A stretch of DNA of 64,000 nucleotides from assembly GCF_003073045.1 (NCBI RefSeq), contig NC_037590.1, positions 2,320,016-2,384,015 on the forward strand, in the 5' to 3' direction. Below are positions 25,301 through 37,200 of the stretch, one piece after another. The position numbers and the translations under genes were made by a program. This DNA is from Pomacea canaliculata. Taxonomy: Eukaryota; Mollusca; Gastropoda; Architaenioglossa; Ampullariidae. Each line of letters begins with the position of its first letter. Position 1 is the stretch's first letter. The notes beneath the pieces are model-generated. The model was not told the origin of the DNA. It saw only the letters and a program-made list of their open reading frames with translations, and searched no databases.

Positions 25301-28159
25301 TTAATCTTGTGAATTGTGAAAATGTGGACATTGACTTAATTGCTTCATCTTTGGAAAGTAGTAACTCCAGTACCAGCGACAAACTGAATCACCTCCTTGC
25401 AGCTTAACAGTAAAGAGTTCAGTGGAGATTCAGTCCCTCCAAGAGCTTGAAGTGTAACCAGAGTGTCCATTGCTACTGTTAACTAACCAGCCAGCTCAGA
25501 TAACCATATTCTAATTAATCTGCATCATCTGCGTCTTTGAAAGTTTAAACCGATTAGTTCAGCAACGAAGAGCTACTTGATTTAGCATCATAACAACTGG
25601 TGCCATACTTTTTCTCCCTAAACCTCCCGAAACAGAGACAGTAACAAGTTCATAAACGATTTGACGATGTAGGCTGGTCAAGAAATCCGACTTTTCTGTT
25701 TTTGTATGAATATTATGTTTCTATATTTCTATATTTCTATTATGTTTCTATATTTCTATATTTCTATTGTCTTACCTGTGTTCGGTAGGAAGCAGGAAGT
25801 GATAATGTCAATAGCAGCATCCTCCATGCAGTCAGGTGCGACGACTGTGAAGTTCTCAACAGAACCAGAGCACAAGAAAATACATTCTGACCTAAGGCCT
25901 GCCTGCGAACAGCATGTTCTGCGGTCCTTCTTCTCTGGACAACAAAGTAAGATACTTCTAAACAATGAAATCGAGTAAAACAGAAGTCATTGAGCGTAGG
26001 GCTGTTTACAAGCCGTTAACCACACAGACTTTGGGCTGTGGGAAAATATGAGGAGCTAATGGCTTAAACAAATCATACAAACAGACGATTTTTAATATTT
26101 ATTCCTGTCAGAACCTTTCACGATGCTCTTACTGTCTTCGTGGAAATGAAATTCATAGCTATAGGTGTTCCAAGCAGAGCCAGGTAATCAGAATCCCTTA
26201 CCTGTTGTGCAGGTGAGTATCTTGGGACCTTCCTTCCAGCACTTGGTCCTGCTTTCAACGGGTTTGTTGATGCATAGAGGCAGACAGTCTGAGGATATTC
26301 CGCTTTTCTTGCAACACTCTGAGGCAATATTGTGCAACAACCACATAAGTGCAGTAGTATGCAAGCGGCTCACTCCGAACAAAATGTTTTGCATTATTTT
26401 TGTTTTCTAATGTACAAAAGTGAATTTACTATCTCACAAATGCTGTAGATGTCATGCTACCCGCTTCCAGAAGAAACTTACGAGTTCTGGTCATCCACAC
26501 CGCTGAGCTGTTCTTGTCGGTGGCTGGAGCGCCCGCCATGACTGCAAATTGAAAACATGCCGAACACGTATACATCAGTAAGCATTCAGGGAATACACTT
26601 CAGCTACTGCAAAGAGTTTAACTGATATTATCGAGTATTTCTTTTTGATAGGCCATTGATCGATGCCAAAATTAAAAACGATTGACTTTCGTCGGTCGCC
26701 ATAAGTGGAGTAAAGTGTCAACACAAATTAGGTCTACGCAGTCCTACAGTACACTTACCTGTCTCCGCCATGGTGTAGGCAGTGATCAAGGGTGAGGACA
26801 GGCTGTAGAAACCATTCAGAACAGAGGAGACCGTGATCTCATATCCAGTTTCAGGTTCTAAGTTTTGAAAACTGTAGAGAGGAGCTGTTGTTTCTCCCTG
26901 AAAGATTTAGGCAACATTACAAGCATCCGCACACACAGGTATACATACGCACATACAGCTAAGCATGCACATATTTCATTTATTTACCTTAAATAAATAT
27001 GAGATGGTAAATAAAAAGCAGTAAACAGTTCTATAAACAAATCCTTCCCACCCCTATGTACTTGTCTGTAGTCGGTTGGTGTGACAGACAAATCTGTTTG
27101 CATGTGATCATTGTCATTTGTCAGTGCAACTGTCATTGGCTTACTAGCATATGAAGTTGCAATACATACAGACGGCGTGACTAGTGAGTAGCAGTAAGGG
27201 GATGGGAGGAGTGTGCAGTGTCGTCATCAGAGTGAACCACTTACCGTCTGCACCTGTTGGCTATCAGGCTGCGACAGGTCACGTAGTAGGATGTTGGGCA
27301 CTCCCCTCGCTGGGGCACCTCCCACTCTACAGAAATACTCCGGGCTGCGATTGTGGACACCGTGACATTGTCAGGTGCTCGAGGAGGGTCGCCTGCAACA
27401 ACGTGAGTGGAAGTTACACATACATTTCCACATGTCTATCAATATGGCTAGGGCTTTCATTATTAGGGTGTCTATCTTAAACAGGCAATTATTTCAGGTT
27501 CCATATTTTGCGTGATGCCACATTCGAGTGAAATATTCTATTGTTGCTGACTTGTAGGTTGTAGAAAGTAGCAGCTCAGATGCGGTGTCCCTCCTATCAA
27601 ATGATGGAAAGCGGTGAGGAATTTTAATGATGTTGGAAGCGACTGTGGCTGTTGCTGCGGTGATGAGTCCTTGATGTTGGTGTGTAGTGTAAGCGTGTAG
27701 CCATGCTTAAGTGTAAGCTACATGAGGGAAAAGCACGTCAAGAGCTAGGGTAAGGAATAGAGGATACAGAGGATACAGAGGAAACAGAGGATACAGAGGA
27801 TACAGAGGAAACAGAGGATACAGAGGATACAGAGGAAACAGAGGATACAGAGGATACCGAGACGTCTGAACTACTGAGCTGATGAGCGGGATGTGGTGAA
27901 TGCTGAAAGGCGATGACGGGGTGGCAATACAAAGCTGCTGTTGATAACCATGACAAAGAGACTTACTCAGTCCTTCCAAGTAGCACGTCACGGTTCTCGC
28001 CGTGTGGAGGGGACTAACACAGTGGGAGTACCCTAGGTGGACTGCAGAGACCTCGGTGTAGAAACACAAGTCTAGACAGCGGTCTCTGATGCCACTCCGC
28101 TCACAGCAGTGGGAATGATTGCGACCATCTAGTAAACACATGTATGCACATACACGCAG

Positions 28160-28241
<82 letters not shown>

Positions 28242-31200
28242 CACCATGACATATATCACATCCTATTTATTTACAGATGTCATCTGCATATAAGACCATG
28301 ATTATATTGACGTACATATAAAGGAGTAAAACGCAATTATGTGGCAGTGGTGCTAAAAGTAGCTTCGATATAAGCTTTGAAATGAAAAGTGCACCAAACC
28401 TTCTTTGGTGTGTTTTTAGTGTTTTCTGTCATATGCATATAAAAATGAAAGACAATTAAAGCAGACAGAGACAGCCCCACTATCCCATAAAACATTACCA
28501 CCAGCATCACCACCAGCAATAACAACAGACAATACCAGTGTGGTTGTGAAGTGAATCAATCCACACACGCACGCACGCACGCCAATCCAGTATTAAGTGA
28601 GTAATAAAGTATCTGACGGCTACTACCAATCACCCTCACGTACCTGAAGCGCACGACAGAATGCTGTTTATGTGTGGAAGACAGATGTCGTTGGCAAAGA
28701 AATGGTCCATCATGTTTTTGTAGGTGTGGTTGTAAGTACAGCCCGCCAAACACACACTGGGCAGCGACTTGTCAATGCAGCACTCTACGACACACAACAT
28801 CGGCACATGCATGCAGAATGTTATTTAAATTTATATTTAATTTATAATTAATTTGACTTTTGTGTCGACGGCTCTGATACTATGAGACACTCTTCAGATC
28901 TCACATGGATGTTTAGACCATTTGTTTATCCCGTATATCAGAAGTAATAACAAAGTAAGACAAAAGCATAAATGGGCTCTCGAGATGGTAGAAAAAATAC
29001 AGAACATAGAAACAGAAGAAAAAATATCAAAGAGGAGAAAGACAGAAGTGAAATAAAGAGACACTGAGACAGAGTAAAGAAAAGAGAAAGAAAAAGAATG
29101 GAGAGGGGACACAGAGATGTGAGATCAGAGTGACAGATGACAGAAAGAGAGAACGGAGTCACAGGGATAACGGAAAAGAGAAAAATAGAAAGGAGACAGA
29201 GAGACGAGATATCAAAATTAGAGAAAGGAAATAGAAGAGAGAAAAGAGCAAAAGAGCAAAAGAAAGGAGAGAGAAAGAGGTAATGGTTCTTACGGGTAAA
29301 ATTACGAATGTTGGCTGGACGTTCCTGTTGTAGTGTTTGTTCTGAAAGAAGAACAAAGTGAGAACTAAGTTATGTTGACAGTGGTGTGGTCATGGTGCCA
29401 TCGACATCCCCCAGAAAAAAACATTCTCATTGTATTTATACGACAAATATGCAAACATCAATGTACACTGTACTTATTATGAAATAAAATCTGAGGCCTT
29501 GCGGTATTTGTCTAGGTGGTGTAAGTCTTTATTCAGACCAAGCACATTATCCCCGCCTGTGAGGTACTCCCGTAGGACACTACATCATGGCGGGCGGGGA
29601 GTCATTGTAACAATACCTGGGTACGTCGTGAAGTAGACAATGTTACAGAAGGTAAGCTTTGTCCTGCGGAGTTGACTGCAACCACCCGCACACTGTAGAA
29701 TTCTGCTTCAGCCAGGTTGGTGAGCGATACTGTCGAGGCATCAGTTGTGTTCTGAAGAAAACAAATCCGCTCACATTATAGATGACTGTCGACTTTTGGG
29801 TCCTCGTCTGACCTTTCCATCGTCTTTCTGATCAGGTCGTTGTCATTACATCTACGTCTTGCACTGCAGTCACTCTTCCTGACCTGTCACCTGTCTACTG
29901 CAATATAGTCACTCTTACTGGTCTGTCTACTGCAATATAGTCACTCTTCCTGATCTGTCTACTGCATTACAGTCACTCTTCCTGACCTGTCACTCTTGCT
30001 GGTGTCTTCTGCTTCAATCTTTGATTTGATTTCTGTAATTCTTGCTAACGTAGTCGCTCGACTGTGTGGCTCTGTGGTCTGGTTGTCTTTGCGATCCAGT
30101 TGTCGCTGTACTAGACTTGTCTACTTCTAGACTGTGTTCTCGTTCCTAGATGTGTCTACTTTCTGGTCTTGTAGCAGAGATCATGTCACTGAACCAAATC
30201 TGAACATGGTGTCTTCTATCACATCTCTCTGCTTCTAAAACTTTCAACCCATCATCAGATCATCATTCAATCTTTCTGGTACCCCATCCCTCCCTGTGAG
30301 CATATACAGTCACCTTTAATCTGAACTTTAATGCACAAATATCTGAAAACTCAACATCAGCGGACAATTACCTGAAAATACAAATTCACACCAATCACAT
30401 CCATGTTTAATCATTTTCAACACGTACACATCATGATGAAATTTATAATCCGCGAAGGTATGCTGCTAGCCATGTTCATGGTACTCACCACATGGAGCCA
30501 AGGAGAGTTGTTTCTACCTTTGCGGAGTTGGACGATGTAGTGTGTGTCTGGAGTGTCCGATGAATGCCACTCTATCTTTACCGAACGGTCGCTCACCTCA
30601 GTCAGCGGCAGTAGGCGAGGCGGACTGGGAAGCAAGGCTGGTGGGAGAACAGTTAATTAGTGTGTCTGGTGAGGATGTTAAAAAGACACCCACAATATAA
30701 TTAGTTTGGCTTTTAAACAAGAGCAACAGCGAATAAAGCTTTACACAGATCTGACCAGATTTTAACTCAAACCACTCTTTACTCTGATATGGTCCCAACG
30801 AATAAAAAAAAAAAATGCAACATTATTAAAGTTTTAAAAAATTTTCATCACCACCTAAAGATAAATTTTAGATTTTTGTTTTAAAAATTATTGACGTATC
30901 AAAAACTGCTACGTGTCTATAAACCTGATAAAAATTTATCTAAATAAAGTGTTAATTAATTTGGAAATAAAGATTATTTTCTGAAGCAGGTGAAGAGTTC
31001 TCACAAAGCCCTCTCTGGACACAGGCATCTATAGTGGAAAGTTTGGTCCGACACTGAGGGAAGTTCTCCTCCAGGCGCGGTTGCCCACCACACAGCCCAG
31101 TGCAGGCCGTTGGCACGTTGTTGTCGACACAACACAGCGAGTGGTTCAGTCCTCCTGCACACAACAGGACACAGCACTCGTCCAAAGTTTGTCGAAGTTT

Positions 31201-34200
31201 GTCGAAGAAAGGGGAAGTGTGAAGAGCTAAGACTAGTTACATTGCTAAAACTGAATATTAGCTATAGTGTAGGGAAGCTGATGGCGAACGTCGGGATGGT
31301 AATAACTCCTTTTATCATCAACTTTACCGTAGTAATGTCGGTTGTCGCTTACATTCGCCATTTTTTTTATTTTTTATACGAAATATACGCACACATGGCT
31401 TTATTGAGATCTCAGGAGGCACAACTCACCTGCTAGACAGGACAAAATGTCCTCCATGGCTACCAAGCATTCGTTGAACAAGTCACTGGATTCGTTTAAC
31501 GTGGACCACGTGTTGGAGCGACACAAGGTGGACCTACACCATTCTGGTACATTGCGTTCCTCGCAGCAGTCTTCACGTGTGACAGTACAGAGGAGAGAAA
31601 GAGAGGTGAAGAATATAAATTATCTACATTCAGAAAGCACAAACGTTCAAACTCTTCAAAAAGTCAGCGAGATTGTTTCTGTACAGATTAAATTATTTTG
31701 GGATGAAACGTGTGTGTTCTCTACACGAAATTTTATTAGTTCGTTATTTTTGAGCTCTGTCTTATCTGTCAATATAAATCTTCCCTCTTTTGAGTTTGCG
31801 AAAAGTCGAGAAGCTTGACCACTGATAAATCGTGTCACTACGCGTCATGTCGTGGGTTTTTATTTTTGTTGTATTATCGACGGTGTCGTCAAAGCCGTTT
31901 GCAAGTCATCAATGGCGCAGTCACAGAAATTTCATACTCACTGATAATATAATTTTCAGTAGGTAAATTTCCTGGAACAGAACAGCAAATAAATAAATGA
32001 AATATTTAAAAAACGTAAAACATAATCTACAAATTATGTGTGTGTGTGTGTGATGCTGTGGTGGAATGCAGCTTTGCGTGTGTTCCTGTTTACAACTGTA
32101 AGCATGTCTGTGAATTTATGGTGTTACAGTGAATAACGAAGTAATGTAAATCTGTTGAATCAAAGTACAAGGACGTGGATATCATTTGTAGGTATAATTC
32201 TTTCGATGTTAAATGTACCTGACATTCGTCCGTGATACATGAAATCAAAGTGACATCTACCATTTCATATACTTGCTCCACTGTAAACTGGGATAGGCCA
32301 GACAGACTAACAGACAGATAATTACTGGCACAAACGACGTGAACATTTCTTGAATTTATTATAAATCCCCGAAATAAATTTGTTGTTTTAAAACGATTCT
32401 GTGAAAACAGGATGTTTTGGCACTCACTTTCTTCCACCATGATTTCCACAGTGTCGGTGGGTAGGCTACTTGTAAGCAGACCAAGAGAAACCATTTTCAA
32501 GATGTAATGAGTGTTAGGGATCACTGGACTGATGGTGAAAGACTCTGACTTTGAGCTCAGAACGGCAGGTCTGTACAATAAGTATATAAACAGAAAAATA
32601 AAAAGTCATCGTCACCAAAACATAATAATATATATATATCAGGTTTCCATTTCTGTTGAGTAACGGGAAGTTTGATGAAAAACAAGGAGAATGTAAGGAT
32701 CCAAAGTCTCGTGTCTGCAGGGAGGTGAAGTGTAAGTGGCTCGCCGTGTCTAAGCCACGACATGTGAAAGCAAAACTTAAAACAGCAAAACTTTCTGCTC
32801 CAAAGTGTTTGGGATGTGCTGGACTGTACATACATGATCTGCACACAACAAATTATTGGGTGATGTTTCGATCAACTGGGCAAGATTGGTGACATTACAT
32901 TTGCAGTTAGCACTAGCCTCCCATCACTCGGCGATGTCATTGTGATTTGAAGTGACTAAGTGATAAACTACGATTGGTAAATAGGTGTTGGGCCATGTAG
33001 GGGACGAATTCCCATCATGGCGCCTCCTCCTACAGGGTATCATTAAATGCATGATGGGCACAAAGGTCGTGAACATAGAACAGCGGTTATCTTGATGGAC
33101 AGACTTTAGCAGGTTAGACGCGGCTATCATTCCAGATAAGCGAAATTTGAATGTTAAGATTAAATATGGTGTCGGCACTGTCAAGTTAGCCCCCTGTAGC
33201 CAAGGTAGTGAAAACAACTCACTGATCTAGGCCATCTGTCCAAGATAGTTGCATAGCTGATTCGGTAACCAGCGACAGTCCAGGGTCTGTCGGCGGGTGG
33301 TTTCCAGGTGACAACTATCCCGTAGCTTCCGTTGTTGAACGTCTGGATCAGAGTCACGTTCCTGGGTGGATCTGGCTTTACATCTGAAACCACGAGAACC
33401 TTAAGGTCTTCAGGGAGCCAATCGTTGGAAGAAGAAAAGGGTTTCATTTTGTGGTTCAGCTTTTTTACGACCTGCCGCGCATTTTTCTTTTTGAGATCCC
33501 TCCCCGACTTCCCCCGACTTCTAGAGCAAGACTGTATTTGAAACTCTTTCTACCAACACCAAAAATTATCATATCTATCATAGGCTATCATTATTTCAGT
33601 CACTGCATTCAGTTTTGTCCGTTTTTTAAGGGTCTACGCAATTCATCATCTTACATGCATTATATTTGATTTGATTTGTACACAAATGTGCCCAGTGTGT
33701 CAGTTCTGGGTGTAAGATCACTTCCCAGACGTACGTCCAGCGGCACCCAGGGATGGGGACGGAGTGCTGATGAGAGTGAGAGGCAGTTAATTTCAGCTGT
33801 GCTTCTAGGCTTGATAATAATCATATGATAGTGTCTGTTTTCGGTTAGAAGAAATTCTATTGACTTATCTTCAATCAATCAATCAATATTGTGTTCTTCT
33901 TGCTTTACGTTGAGCAAAGCGATGCAGCCTTCTTGCACACATTACTTGAGAGTACAGGTAACCACAAGGATGGTGACAATAAAGCACTGGACTGATCAAA
34001 GCAAAGATTGTTGGACGCAAAATTTTTTCAATGTAAAATTCTGCGAATGTCATACGTATGAGATCGGTGGAACTCTTACTTGGCTCCAGCGGAACTTCAG
34101 CGTCTGGGAAACAGAAAATGTATGATTAATACCGTGATAGTGGACAGTCTTCAACAAATGCTTTCATACTTCAGTCGGCATTCTCAGCAACAAACATTAT

Positions 34201-37200
34201 CATGGCTTCTGTGTGTGCACTTGTTCCTGAATTAATGAATGAATTTTATATGTAAATATGCATATAATAGATAAATAAGTTTTAGCAACCTTTGATCGAA
34301 TGAAATTACTCAAACAAAATTATATTTGTAAAAAGATTGAGTCAAATGCCAACAGATGCAGACTTGTAGAAAAGCGGTATTTCTTGCAACCATACAATTT
34401 TTGCGATTCATAAAACTACTTTCTCGTAAGAACGGTAATTGGGAACGAATACAGAAAGATTACAGGGAGATTCATTTTATTACTCGCCACACTCACTGAT
34501 ACTCAGTAACAGTACCTGTGACTACGAGGTCGATAGTGACTCCAACCGAGAGAAAAACTTCACATCTGTAGGAGCCCTGATCAGAATCCTGCACGGAGGT
34601 GATGCGCAAGTCGTACCTGTCACTGTCTGCTCACATGAGAAACACATCCAACATCACATGAAAAGCACGATCTCACTCACTCACACACACACGCGCGCGC
34701 GCGCACACACATATGAGTCACTAATACCTTCTGAACAACTCTCCTAACAATGTATTTGGAAAACAGTTCCAGTTCATTGTAGAAAAATGATTTGTTGCAA
34801 CTTTTCTCATCTTCGGCTGTTTTTGTTTTACAAAAGAAAATTTTTACATTTTTCCCCCTTTTGCAGCTCATAAGAAATTAATTAAACTGGAGGGACAACC
34901 AACCAACAGTTGAATCAATACTAGTATTGTGTTCCATAAGTCTTGAAGTTTATTTTTTTTTTGCATGCTAACGAAATGCAACATGTGCTAGCAAAACTTC
35001 ATCGTTATGGGTGCTAACAAAACGACATTTTTAAGCAAGCGAACGGAAATAAACTACAGCCAGCAGCGAGTAGCGCGTGCCTCAAAGTAAGTGACGCATG
35101 CGCAGTGACGTACCGTTGGTGTGGAGGAGGCTGTAGCGAGGGTCGTCCACCATCAGCTGCTGGTCGTGGTAGATGAGAGTGTCGTCGATCTCAAACACCC
35201 AGTCCAGCTGCAGACAAGGGTACACTGTGTATACTGCACTGGGACATTGTCATCTGTTCATAGTGATGCGGTTGTAACATTGTACATTCACACGATGGTA
35301 GATTGTAACCTTCAGTTAATAAAGTGTAAAATGTACACAGTGGTGAGGTGTAACGAGACCTGTAAGTTGTGACACAGTAATTTCTCCACACGACGACTTA
35401 CCACCTCTTTGCCCAAGTGTTTGGCTGTGCAGGTCAGAAGAGCATCTTGACCCCGCAAAACGACGGTCGAATTGCTGGTAGTTATCGTGGGCTCATTGCT
35501 GGGAGCTGATGGGATTAAAAAAACGGATATAACGCTTTGTTTCAAAACTTCCTCCACTCACACCCCCATCCCTAAAAAAATCCCAAATATCGAGATATCT
35601 GAGCAAAGCCTTACAATTTTCTAGAAATTCCGGTTAATTTTTTTTTTTTTCCCTTTTTTCTCTCTCTCTCTTTCAATCAATGATGGCAAACATTTGTGTT
35701 AGCCATGGGCGTATCTCTATCCTGTATCACCTGATTTGAAATTAATGCTAGTTTGAGTGTAATAATTATAGCATTAATTAATTAACGTCGTCAATGACTG
35801 TGTTCTTGTTATCGCCATAACCATCTCCCGTCATTCGACGAGGAAGACATAGATGAAGAGCGGCTAAACATGAAGATAAAGATAAAGATAAAGATGTGAG
35901 TCTGTCAGCACGCCGTATTACCTGCTGCAGCCAAGAACCAGGTGAGGGCAAGGATCCTCGTCATAGTTCTGACACTATTCACCTGAGAGAACAGACACAC
36001 AATCCAGCATCAGACATAAGGTCGCTCAGAGCAACAAATACGAAATTTTAAAACACCCAAAGTTTCTTCTAGACCTTACTAACTACCCAAGCCACGGCTT
36101 TGATACAATGTAGTGAAGGTAAATGATACCACCCCAAAATGAAGGTACATGTATATAGTTGGAAAATGAGATGAAGGTAAGAAAATATGAAACCAACACT
36201 GTTACATCGTTTTCTGCATTAATTTTGCATACAATTACAGTAAAAAAATATTTTGCTTTTCTTCCACTCTGTCATTTATGAATGTTTGTCCTCCTTATCT
36301 TCCTTCTCCGCATCATCATCAGCTCTTTATCCCCAGACTAGGCGTAAGGTCACCTGCTGTATAAATGAATGTAGTGTGAACAACAAAGTAGGAGTCAGCT
36401 GACTGTCGCTAATATCATTATCGTTCAGATACAAAGACCTCCGAGAGGATCTGATTCATTTCGCAATGTTTGGTGATGACAGTAGATGAAAGGTTATCAA
36501 GAGCCATCAACCATCTTCGTGATCAGTGGTCAGCTAGATGACGGCGAGATAACACCGGACCATTGTTCCTGTCGCGACTGTAGTGTAACCTTGACAACCA
36601 GGTAGGCACAGTCCGGAGGGGGAGGGTGATAGCCTCGACAAGCAGTAGGACAAGTACGTGACGAAGATGTGAGGGGCAGGGGTGTTGTTGTGCGGTAAAC
36701 AGTGATAGACGGTCAACTCGCGGGTAGGAGGTGCGCCAAAAGGTGGTGAACTATGTCGCCGATTGGCTGGAATGTAAGGTCAATGAACTCGCCATCCAGT
36801 CCCATGGCAGACAAAAAGTTTATTGGCCGCCGTGTGCTAAAACTTATCAGGTTTACACGTCAGGAAGTTTATTTTGGGGGCGTTGGTGCGACGTGGGGGA
36901 ATCTATTGGTAAACACATGTACCGTGATGAGTTTCTCATCCTTCGCTTTATTTACGATTGACAGAGTGACAGAAAGAATGAAAATAGATGACGATTATTA
37001 TTAACAAAGGTTTTAAAGCACACGTCTTTGTATATGCAGTAATTGAAAGTTTTATATCAGCCAAATATAAAGAAGAAATCCAAATATAGGATTGTTGGTG
37101 ATGTAAAGCAGATCGCACAAATGTGTTTGTTTTATGAAATTATTGATGAAAGAATGACAGTCCCAGTGGCCAACCTTAAGGTGGTGGTTGGGTGTTTGTC

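Noticed and set aside
28119..28301. Open frame of repeated His-Thr
   Set aside because: It is the (CA)n microsatellite read through.
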